Assembly (NCBI GenBank): GCA_030151635.1
Contig: JASLDF010000155.1
Location: forward strand, 1-27,094
Direction of reading: 5' to 3'
DNA from: Bacteroides sp.
GTDB lineage: Bacteria > Bacteroidota > Bacteroidia > Bacteroidales > Bacteroidaceae
DNA length: 27,094 nucleotides
Numbering within the stretch: position 1 is the first letter of the stretch; the number at the start of each line of letters is the position of its first letter. The notes beneath the pieces are model-generated. The model was given only the letters and a program-made list of their open reading frames with translations. It did not search any database and was not told where the DNA came from. The position numbers and the translations under genes are program-made. This document shows, piece by piece, positions 7,601 through 14,418 of the stretch.

Positions 7601-9025
7601 TTAGTACTCTTTATTCTTAATATCTTCTTTAAGTATTTTGGTTTGTTTTAAAACCTTAGGACTTAAGTATAATAACGCAATAACGTTAGGTACTACTAAG
7701 AATACGTTGAACGTATCCATTAATTCCCAAACAAGTTCAACTTCAAGTACAGATCCCAATACAACGAATAGAACTACTAATGCTCTAAATGGAGTAATCA
7801 GTTTTTCGCCTCCACACAAGAAACGTAAGTTTTGTGCTGCAAAGAAGTACCAGCCTACAATTGTTGTAAGCGAGAAGAAGAATAGTGTAATGGCTACGAA
7901 GATTGAACCAGTCATACCAAATGTTTCACCAAACGATGTTTGCACAGAGTTAGGTGTAAAATAGGTTGTCCACTCAACAAGTTCGCCAGGAACTAAGCTA
8001 GCCAGTTTATCTGTCATTTTACCATATCCAGACACCAATACAATTAAAGCAGAAAGTGTACAGATAATTAAGTTTGTACCCACACCTACAATAGCTGTAA
8101 GACCTTGTTCGTAAGGTTTTTTTACTTTAGCAACTGCGTGTGCATGTGGGGTTGTACCCAAACCAGCCTCGTTCGAGAATAGACCTCGAGAAACCCCGTA
8201 TCGTAATGCTTTCATTACTGTAAATCCTAACACACCACCACCAACACTACTAGGGTTGAAAGCAGATGAGAAGATTGCTTTAAATACAGGAAGGATACAA
8301 TCGTAGTTGATAAGAATAACAGAGATACCTGCAATGAAGTATACAGATGCCATAATAGGCACAATTCGCTCTGCAAATGAAGCGATTCTTGAGATACCAC
8401 CAATTAAAACGACTCCAACCAATACAGCAACTGCAATACCAATATATACGTTATGTACGGAGTCTGGTAAAACAGTCGACATGGTTAATGTAATGGAGTT
8501 TGTTTGTACAATAGTACCCATAAATCCTAATGCAAAAACAGCAACTACTGCAAATATGTTAGCGAGTATCTTGCTGTTTAAACCTCTACTAATGTAGTAG
8601 GCTGGTCCACCAATGACATGTCCGTCTGGTGTTGATGTTTTGTAAAGCTGAGATAGAAGGGCTTCGGCATAGTTAGTGGCCATACCTAGCACGATACTAA
8701 CCCATAGCCATACAATAGCTCCGGGTCCTCCCGCTGCAATAGCTGTGGCAACACCAATAATGTTACCTGTTCCTAGTTGAGATGCAACTGCAGTTGAAAG
8801 AGCTTGAAAAGGGCTCATACCTTCTTTACGGCTTGCCTTACCGTGTTTCTTACCCTTGAAAATGCTACACGTAGCACGAATTAGGTACTTCTGAATGAAG
8901 CAGAGACGGAAGGTGAAATACAGGCCGGTCCCCAACAGTAATAGAATTAGTAACGGCCCCAGATAGGTGTTATTAAGCTCTCTAACAAAAGCTAATAATG
9001 CATCTTGACTAAAGTTTGTACTCAT
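7601..9025 (-). CDS. Sodium:alanine/glycine symporter (AGCS family)
   Basis: This 474-residue polytopic inner-membrane protein belongs to the alanine/glycine:cation symporter family (AgcS/AlsT/DagA type), which couples small amino acid uptake to Na+ (or H+). Family signatures include the TAVASQLGTGNIIGVATAI segment near residue 85, GGPGAIVWLW, MATNYAEALLSQ, the conserved GGPAYYI and the SRGLFSNEAGLGT stretch. About ten hydrophobic segments are present and the length is typical. The ATG start is followed by a short amphipathic N-terminus, as usual for the family. The gene appears monocistronic, with a terminator downstream and about 0.2 kb of AT-rich promoter region upstream. Alanine, glycine and related small amino acids are the expected substrates; the choice among them cannot be read here. 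Confidence 0.93.
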   Translation of the reverse strand: MSTNFSQDALLAFVRELNNTYLGPLLILLLLGTGLYFTFRLCFIQKYLIRATCSIFKGKKHGKASRKEGMSPFQALSTAVASQLGTGNIIGVATAIAAGGPGAIVWLWVSIVLGMATNYAEALLSQLYKTSTPDGHVIGGPAYYISRGLNSKILANIFAVVAVFALGFMGTIVQTNSITLTMSTVLPDSVHNVYIGIAVAVLVGVVLIGGISRIASFAERIVPIMASVYFIAGISVILINYDCILPVFKAIFSSAFNPSSVGGGVLGFTVMKALRYGVSRGLFSNEAGLGTTPHAHAVAKVKKPYEQGLTAIVGVGTNLIICTLSALIVLVSGYGKMTDKLASLVPGELVEWTTYFTPNSVQTSFGETFGMTGSIFVAITLFFFSLTTIVGWYFFAAQNLRFLCGGEKLITPFRALVVLFVVLGSVLEVELVWELMDTFNVFLVVPNVIALLYLSPKVLKQTKILKEDIKNKEY

Positions 9026-9238
9026 AGTTTACTTTATTTTTAAGGTTAATGAAGATTTCATCCGTATTCTAGAGAGAGTTATAGTATTCCATTAAATTAG
9101 TGAATTTTATTTAAAAAAGTTTACTAAAAACTATTTTATAAAACATGTTTTCAATATAAAATCACTATTACTCAAATTAATAGCTTATATAGCCTCTTTT
9201 AGATTTAAGATTGTTTAATATTACCTTTAAAATAAATT

Positions 9239-9280
9239 ATAAGCCTTAACTAAAGCTTTAGAACTTTAGTTAAGGCTTAT
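9239..9280 (-). terminator. Strong intrinsic terminator of the alpha/beta hydrolase gene
   Basis: A perfect 17-bp stem (9239-9255 with 9264-9280) with an 8-base loop begins about 10 bases past the hydrolase stop. On the minus strand it is followed by TTTATTTT-like sequence. Confidence 0.8.
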
Positions 9281-9289
9281 GAGATAACT

Positions 9290-9955
9290 TTATTTTTTTG
9301 TTTCAAACTCTTTTATAATCATTGGGTAGAGTATGTCTTGGTTCACAACGTAACTTGCGTGGTCATGTCCTTTCATCTCAATAAATTGAGCTCCTTTAAT
9401 TTTAGTCATTATATTTGTGTACAGACTGGGTTGAAATAAATCATCTTCTGCCGCAACAATTATTGTTGGTATAGAAATATGATGCAACTCTTCTAGTTCA
9501 ATTTGTGGTTGCTCTAACATTAACTGCAACAATTTATCGCCAGTTTTAGAAAACTCTTCTTGCAGGTATGCTAAATTCTCGGGAATAAAATCTGTAGGTT
9601 TAAGATTGAGCCCTAGTAACATCATGCCAGCAAAGGTATTGGGTTGAGCCAGCTCGAGCATTAGGGCAACAATAGCACCATCACTAAAACCTACAATATG
9701 AGGATTATCCAACTCTTGATCTTCAATAAAAAGTCTCAGATCTTCCGTCATGGCTTCATATCCATAATCATCCGTTTTACTACTTTCTCCGTGGTTCCTG
9801 CTATCTATTGCATAAACAGTGAAATCTTTTTGAAGCTTTTCGATTAAGGCATCAAAAATATGGTGATCCTCTCCGTTGCCATGCAAAAGAACTAGAGGTC
9901 TGCCTTCGCCTTTGCGTTCGTAGTGAATTGTAATGTTGTTAATTGTTGTTTCCAT
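9290..9955 (-). CDS. Alpha/beta hydrolase
   Basis: This 221-residue cytoplasmic protein has the alpha/beta hydrolase fold. The oxyanion-hole motif LLHGNGED (residues 23-30) is followed by the nucleophile elbow GFSDG with Ser91. The acid is probably Asp171 or Asp172 in VAAEDDLF, and the histidine lies in GHDHASYV (His197 or His199). There is no signal peptide. The cap region between strands 6 and 7 is short (about 40 residues). Family members include esterases, lactonases and dienelactone-type hydrolases; nothing in the sequence or neighbours fixes the substrate. A matching -7 promoter box sits 36-45 bases upstream and a strong terminator directly downstream, so it is its own transcription unit. 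Confidence 0.88.
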   Translation of the reverse strand: METTINNITIHYERKGEGRPLVLLHGNGEDHHIFDALIEKLQKDFTVYAIDSRNHGESSKTDDYGYEAMTEDLRLFIEDQELDNPHIVGFSDGAIVALMLELAQPNTFAGMMLLGLNLKPTDFIPENLAYLQEEFSKTGDKLLQLMLEQPQIELEELHHISIPTIIVAAEDDLFQPSLYTNIMTKIKGAQFIEMKGHDHASYVVNQDILYPMIIKEFETKK

Positions 9956-9991
9956 GTGTCATCTATGATTTTGATAAAGATAGCTTATTTA

Positions 9992-9999
9992 CAAATTTA
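9992..9999 (-). promoter_or_regulatory. Bacteroidota -7 promoter element for the alpha/beta hydrolase
   Basis: On the minus strand the sequence reads TAAATTTG, an exact TAnnTTTG match, giving a leader of about 30 bases before the ATG at 9955. A TTGG further upstream is 25 bases away, longer than ideal for a -33 box. Confidence 0.5.
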
Positions 10000-10124
10000 T
10001 TTTCTTCTGGTTTATAAAACTTCACCAATTTAGTTTATTTCAATTGCATCAGTAGTAAAATTTAATGCGTTATAATGGTTACAATATGTGTGCTTCGTAG
10101 TTCATTTTAAGATTGCCAAAAGAG

Positions 10125-10232
10125 GGGCTGTAAAGGTTTTCTTCTCTCCCTAAGGAAAGCGGGTCTTCTTACTAAGAGAACACGCCTTCCTTAGGAAGAG
10201 GACTCACTCTTCTTTGGGAGGTAGAATGTTTC
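10125..10232. repeat. Dispersed hairpin repeat, copy 1
   Basis: A block of short hairpin units: 10149-10157 pairs with 10187-10195 (CCTAAGGAA/TTCCTTAGG), with TCTTA-C-TAAGA nested inside, and further CTTCnTT-type units at 10186-10203 and 10209-10221. It aligns along its length with copy 2 near 26686-26802 (for example 17 of 19 bases at 10163-10181 against 26734-26752). Edges are approximate. Confidence 0.6.
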
Positions 10233-10435
10233 ACATAAATGGCCTGTTTTACGTTCTTGTTTTGCTCTACCAAGAGTCTTGAAGTTCGTATTTATGTATC
10301 TAATAAATAGTTGCTTATATATAAGGAGTTAAGTGCCACTTAATTTACTTTCGTTTAGACCTAATTTAATTGTGTATCGGAGATGTAAAATGCACGGGTG
10401 GTTAAAGGCATTCGTAAGCACAAAATTGAGGCAAT

Positions 10436-10477
10436 AAAAAAGCCTCTTCTTTTCCACAAGGAATAAAGAAGAGGCTT
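10436..10477 (-). terminator. Intrinsic terminator of pepA
   Basis: A 13-bp perfect stem (10440-10452 with 10465-10477) is followed on the minus strand by TTTTTT. It lies about 55 bases past the pepA stop. Confidence 0.85.
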
Positions 10478-10530
10478 CTGTTTAATTTCTTCTGATGTTA
10501 CGAAAGTGGGGTAGCACCAGAGGTTATGTT

Positions 10531-11922
10531 TTAATTATTGTAGTTCTTGAAGAAATCGGTCAAGGTTCTGATACCTGTACCTGTTCCACCAATTCCTTTG
10601 TAATCTTGTGCAGATTCAAGGAAAGCAGGACCTGCAATGTCAATGTGAATGTATGGGTGTTTTGCAAAATGCTCTAGGAACTTACCAGCAGTAATTGTTC
10701 CTGCATAGCGTCCACCTACGTTTTTCATATCGGCAACAGTCGATTTTAGTTGACCTTTGAAGTCGTCCCAGAAAGGAAGTTGCACCAAACGCTCGTGAAC
10801 CGAAGCACCCGATTTTACCAATGCGTCTAACACTTTTTGGTCGGCATTACCCATTACACAAGAAGCTTTATCGCCCGCAACGATTAATGCTGCACCCGTA
10901 AGTGTTGCTGCATCAATAATAACTTCTGGCTCATATTGATTTGCGTAAGAAATAGCATCAGCTAGAATCATTCTACCTTCTGCATCTGTATTCAATACTT
11001 CGATAGTTGTTCCGTCATACATTGTGATGATGTCGCCTGGAGTATAAGCTGTTTGTCCTGGACGATTATCCGTAGCAGGAATCAAGCCGATGATGTGTAC
11101 GTTTAGCTTGTTCAATGCAGCAGCATAAACAGAACCAATCATACAAGCAGCACCACCCATATCGCTCTTCATCGAGTCCATAGAACCTGCTGTAGGTTTC
11201 AAGCTAAGACCACCCGTATCGAAAACGATACCTTTACCCACTAGAACCACAGGTTTCTTATTGATTGGGTTGGCTGGTTTGTATTCAAGAATTGAGAATG
11301 TAGGAGGGTCAATAGAACCTCTGTTAACAGCCAATAGACCGCCCATTTTCATCTTTTCAAGCTCTTGTTTTTCGATTACTTTCACGGCAAAGTTAGCTTC
11401 TTTACCCAAACGTTGTGCTTCTTCGGCAAGTTTAGTCGCTGTAAGGTAGCATACAGGCTCGTTCACCATGTCGCGTGCCCAACATACTGCTTTTAGTGTG
11501 TTGTTAAGGTATGCAACATCAGCATCAGTGCAATTACCATAAATAGAAATTACCTCTAGGGTGAATTTCATATTGGCTTTGTCTGTAAAGTATTTTAGGA
11601 ACTGATAGTTTGATAGTGCTAGTCCTTCTGCAAGAGCAAGTGCACCTTTATCATTTCCTACGATGGTTAAGTTATCCGCTTTTTTATCTAATATTTTACG
11701 AATTGTAGAACCTGCAACACGTAGTTTTTCTAAATCATCTTGGTCTTTAACGAAGAATGTATATTTGTTACCCATCTTCACGAAAGTTTCTTCATCTTCC
11801 GATGCACGAAACTCTTCTGCGAATGCAGTTAAATCGGTTGGCAACATTTCAATTTTGCCAGTAGCTTGAACAAGGAACACTACGTTACCTTTCAAGTCTA
11901 TTTCACTAATTTTTTTAAGCAT
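10531..11922 (-). CDS. pepA: Leucyl aminopeptidase (M17 family)
   Basis: This is a 463-residue cytoplasmic metallopeptidase of family M17, which removes N-terminal residues from peptides and normally forms hexamers with two metal ions per subunit. The metal-binding and catalytic set is intact: Lys230 and Asp235 in VGKGIVFDTGG, catalytic Lys242 in SLKP, Asp254 in MKSDMGG, and Asp313, Glu315 and Arg317 in the signature NTDAEGRMILADA. The N-terminal 150 residues form the less conserved domain. The frame extends nine codons upstream to a TTG, but the ATG at 11922 is preferred because MLKKISEIDLKG reads as a natural start. It is a single-gene unit with a terminator at 10436-10477, separated from the YtxH-like gene upstream by that gene's terminator. 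Confidence 0.95.
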   Translation of the reverse strand: MLKKISEIDLKGNVVFLVQATGKIEMLPTDLTAFAEEFRASEDEETFVKMGNKYTFFVKDQDDLEKLRVAGSTIRKILDKKADNLTIVGNDKGALALAEGLALSNYQFLKYFTDKANMKFTLEVISIYGNCTDADVAYLNNTLKAVCWARDMVNEPVCYLTATKLAEEAQRLGKEANFAVKVIEKQELEKMKMGGLLAVNRGSIDPPTFSILEYKPANPINKKPVVLVGKGIVFDTGGLSLKPTAGSMDSMKSDMGGAACMIGSVYAAALNKLNVHIIGLIPATDNRPGQTAYTPGDIITMYDGTTIEVLNTDAEGRMILADAISYANQYEPEVIIDAATLTGAALIVAGDKASCVMGNADQKVLDALVKSGASVHERLVQLPFWDDFKGQLKSTVADMKNVGGRYAGTITAGKFLEHFAKHPYIHIDIAGPAFLESAQDYKGIGGTGTGIRTLTDFFKNYNN

Positions 11923-12007
11923 AATTATTTCTGTTTGTATATTTAACAAGAACCCACGGTTAATGTTTGTTCTTTACCTGTGTAAATTTACAGTTTTTGA
12001 GTGTACT

Positions 12008-12043
12008 AAAAAAATAAGGCAGTGAACTATTCACTGCCTTATT
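12008..12043 (-). terminator. Intrinsic terminator of the DUF421-YtxH pair
   Basis: A perfect 14-bp stem (12013-12026 with 12030-12043) with a 3-base loop is followed on minus by six or seven T. It lies about 50 bases past the YtxH-like gene. Confidence 0.88.
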
Positions 12044-12093
12044 GAGGTTATCTAACTATTTTTTGATTGTGTTTCAATACATATTGACGGAGT

Positions 12094-12342
12094 TTATTCC
12101 ATGCCATTATTAAAAGCATCTTTGCCTTTCTCGTAAAGTTTACTTGCTTTCTCTTCAATATATTCTGCTTCGTTTTTCGAGCAGTCTATCCAATTTTTAG
12201 CTTTCTTCTTTCCTTTAGAATAATAATCGCTTAGGTCATCTTTTAACTCATCGAATGTACCTTTTTCTTCCATTTTTCTAACCATGTAACCAACGGCTGC
12301 GCCAATTGCTCCAATCGAAATTGCTAATAAAACTTTTCTCAT
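12094..12342 (-). CDS. YtxH-like small membrane-anchored protein
   Basis: This 82-residue protein has one glycine-rich N-terminal membrane segment (about residues 4-20, IGAIGAAVGYMV) and a charged helical tail rich in Lys and Glu, the plan of YtxH-domain proteins. That family is linked to general stress in Bacillus, but its molecular role is unknown. It lies 70 bases downstream of the DUF421 gene on the same strand, with no terminator visible between them and a strong one after, so the two probably form an operon. The tail (about residues 25-82) is predicted helical by its heptad-like spacing. A single cysteine at residue 54 has no evident role. Confidence 0.7.
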   Translation of the reverse strand: MRKVLLAISIGAIGAAVGYMVRKMEEKGTFDELKDDLSDYYSKGKKKAKNWIDCSKNEAEYIEEKASKLYEKGKDAFNNGME

Positions 12343-12412
12343 AGTTGTTTTCTTTTAGTGTTAAACATTTTATGTTAGGAAAAATAAGAAGGTATCTCAA
12401 TCTTGTAAGAGT

Positions 12413-13360
12413 TTACTCCTTAGTTTCTTCTTTCTTCGATTCGTGTGTAGGTTTTTTTGTAGACCTATCGGTGCTAGAATCTTTAGTATCTGTTGCTGTG
12501 CCTTCTGCTTCTTGAGGTTTTGGTCTGCGTCTTCGGGCAGGTCTTCTCTTTGGCTTTTCGGCATCGGCTTCACTTATAATAACTACGTGGTCGTCTTTTT
12601 TGTTCACGCTTTTGGTCACTTCTTGTTCTTGTTTTTGTGCAGGGCGTCTTCTGTTGTTTGGACGGCGTCCTTTGTTTCCACGAATTTGTTTTTCGTCGTT
12701 TTTAGCGTGTATCGTTCCTTCGTTATCTACAATGTAGAAGCCTTCGTTCACAGTCCATTGTACACAAATTAAGTCTTCAATTTTAGAGAAATCTCTTCGC
12801 TTCAATTCATCTCTCAACCAAGTTTTGGTTTGTTTGGCATCTTTCAAATCTTCTTCACGAATTTGTCCGTTGGTAACCAATAGATATGATTCTGGAAAGT
12901 TTCTACGTTTGTAAATGGTCATCGAACCATCGGTTTCGTAAAGCACATCGTCAATATCTAATAAAGAGAAAATGCTTAAAGAACGTAATTTCGCAATGAG
13001 TTGCTCAATGGTAAGGTTGTTTCTTTGTAGGCATTCTAGGTTTAGTTTACCGTTTTTAATTAAGAATTCGGTCTTACCGTGAATCATATGTCCCCATTTG
13101 TTATTCCTTGTAATGATTCGAACAAACCAATTAATTATTGCCCATATTACAAAGGCGAAAAGCATCTTCACGATGATGAGATATCCAGCGGTGTAAATTG
13201 TACCTCCTACAAGTGTACCGAGAATAATCATATTAATTACATTGATGGGCGATAGCTGCACCATTTGTGTTTTACCCGAGAATCGGATATAGGTGACCAC
13301 ACAAATCATACCGATCAGTAATTTAACTCCAATTTGAATATACTCCGAAATCATTTCCAT
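12413..13360 (-). CDS. DUF421 (YetF-like) membrane protein with long charged tail
   Basis: This 315-residue protein combines an N-terminal membrane part (three hydrophobic segments, about residues 9-26, 41-56 and 59-81) with a cytoplasmic DUF421/YetF domain (about 90-215; segments such as GKTQMVQLSPINVINMIILG and FPESYLLVTNGQIREEDLK). YetF-type proteins are widespread and poorly understood, sometimes linked to spore germination or stress in Firmicutes. The unusual part is residues 227-315: an Arg/Lys/Pro-rich stretch (RRPNNRRRP, RRPARRRRPKPQ) and a Ser/Thr/Asp/Glu-rich end, about 89 residues of low-complexity and probably disordered sequence. Family members I know usually end near 230 residues. 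It probably heads an operon with the YtxH-like gene. Confidence 0.85.
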   Translation of the reverse strand: MEMISEYIQIGVKLLIGMICVVTYIRFSGKTQMVQLSPINVINMIILGTLVGGTIYTAGYLIIVKMLFAFVIWAIINWFVRIITRNNKWGHMIHGKTEFLIKNGKLNLECLQRNNLTIEQLIAKLRSLSIFSLLDIDDVLYETDGSMTIYKRRNFPESYLLVTNGQIREEDLKDAKQTKTWLRDELKRRDFSKIEDLICVQWTVNEGFYIVDNEGTIHAKNDEKQIRGNKGRRPNNRRRPAQKQEQEVTKSVNKKDDHVVIISEADAEKPKRRPARRRRPKPQEAEGTATDTKDSSTDRSTKKPTHESKKEETKE

Positions 13361-13721
13361 AATTTAATATTGTGTTATTAAATGGTTATACGTGTTTTAT
13401 AAAAACGCAACTTGCGTCTTATTTGTTTATCAGTTTTAAAATTAGTGAAAATAAATGACTATAAAGAGTAATAGGGCTACGATGATTTATTAGTTTTAAT
13501 TGGGTGCTTAAAAGCTTGGTCAATTGCCCTGTCGGGCCTGCTATTTATGTGTTGGAATTGCTACTGCTTAAAAATCAGTAGTGTATGATATGTTGTAGAG
13601 CTTGTTTATGTTCATTTTTTATTACATTAATGAGGCTAATTTCAAAATAAAAGTGTAATATTAGGAAAGAATAGAGGTGATGTTCATCTCTTTGTTTTAA
13701 ACCTTTTTTAAATGTATCGGT
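13361..13721. other. Divergent intergenic region
   Basis: This 0.36 kb gap separates DUF421 (minus) from the PPC gene (plus). It holds a 13-base palindrome ACGCAA-C-TTGCGT (13405-13417), small stems GCCC/GGGC and CTACTG/CAGTAG (13524-13581), and a terminator-like hairpin (13673-13698) close to the PPC start. No consensus -7 box was found. Confidence 0.5.
13673..13698 (+). terminator. Terminator-like hairpin in the PPC gene leader
   Basis: An 8-bp stem with one wobble (13673-13680 with 13684-13691) and a 3-base loop is followed by TTTGTTTT. It sits only about 25 bases before the PPC start codon, where an attenuator rather than a simple terminator would be expected. Confidence 0.4.
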
Positions 13722-14201
13722 ATGACGAATCCTAAATTAGTGCACACGCCTAGCCATGGCGATAATGTAAAAGAGTACACTTGTAAATCTTTTGGTCAAA
13801 AATACGTTGTAAGCGTTAAATATAAATCGGAAGTAGTAACTGCTTTAACCCAGTTTTGCGAAGATCACGCAATTACGGCCGGAACGATTAGTGGTATTGG
13901 TGCGGTGAATGAAGCAACCTTGCGTTACTTTGATTCTAAGCAAGAAAAATACGTAGAGAAAACATTTAATGAACAGATGGAAGTGCTCAACGTTACGGGA
14001 AATATTTCGTTGTTGGAAGACAGCTCACTCTATTTACATATTCATATTGTCTTGGGTAGAAATGATTTTTCTGCTGTGGCAGGACATTTAGGTAGTGCTG
14101 TTATTAATGGTGCTGGCGAGTTTATTATTGAGCCTTTAAATGGAAACTTACGTAAGGTTAAATATTACGATACTCGTTTAAATTTATTCGATCTGGAATA
14201 A
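13722..14201 (+). CDS. PPC (DUF296) domain protein
   Basis: This 159-residue protein is essentially one PPC/DUF296 domain, the plant-and-prokaryote conserved fold of AT-hook proteins in plants and stand-alone proteins in bacteria. Visible signatures are the ITAGTISGIGAVNEATLRYF core near residues 50-70, the histidine pair of SLYLHIHIVLG and the AVAGHLGSAVINGAGEF segment; these conserved histidines suggest metal binding, as noted for bacterial members. There is no AT-hook and no signal peptide. The DNA-binding label often given to it in databases is not supported by the sequence itself. The start is the only ATG consistent with the domain edge. A strong terminator follows, so it stands alone. 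Confidence 0.85.
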   Translation: MTNPKLVHTPSHGDNVKEYTCKSFGQKYVVSVKYKSEVVTALTQFCEDHAITAGTISGIGAVNEATLRYFDSKQEKYVEKTFNEQMEVLNVTGNISLLEDSSLYLHIHIVLGRNDFSAVAGHLGSAVINGAGEFIIEPLNGNLRKVKYYDTRLNLFDLE

Positions 14202-14224
14202 ACGAAACGCTAAATATACAATTT

Positions 14225-14270
14225 AAGGCTGATGTTAATGTAATATGTGTGTTGCATTAACATCAGCTTT
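14225..14270 (+). terminator. Hairpin terminator of the PPC gene
   Basis: A stem of about 16 bp pairs 14225-14240 with 14255-14270, with a 14-base loop. The following tract is T-rich but broken (CTAATTTAT), so termination may be moderate. Confidence 0.65.
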
Positions 14271-14358
14271 CTAATTTATGACTCCTGATGTAAATCAATA
14301 TATGACTGGTTAGACTATTCGGTGGGATTGGGGTGAAGCTGGTCGTCTTTTTATTTTG

Positions 14359-14366
14359 TAGCTTTG
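14359..14366 (+). promoter_or_regulatory. Bacteroidota -7 promoter element for the hybrid sensor gene
   Basis: TAGCTTTG matches TAnnTTTG exactly. Transcription would start near 14372, 47 bases before the ATG at 14419. No clear -33 element at the expected spacing. Confidence 0.5.
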
Positions 14367-14418
14367 TGATAGGTGCATTTGCTAGGCATCGACAACATTT
14401 AATTTCAAAGAAATAGAT

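Larger units (their letters stand above)
9956..10530. other. Gap with hydrolase promoter, dispersed repeat and pepA terminator
   Basis: This 0.57 kb stretch holds the hydrolase promoter (9992-9999), the first copy of a hairpin-rich dispersed repeat (about 10125-10232) and the pepA terminator (10436-10477). Nothing recognisable lies in 10233-10435. Confidence 0.6.

Noticed and set aside
10346..10353. TACTTTCG as a promoter for a plus-strand small RNA ending at 10477
   Set aside because: One mismatch to the -7 box, no -33 element at the right distance, and the hairpin at 10440-10477 has its T-run on the minus strand.
13524..13581. Riboswitch in the DUF421 leader
   Set aside because: Only short separate stems (4 and 6 bp) are present and no known riboswitch core is recognisable.
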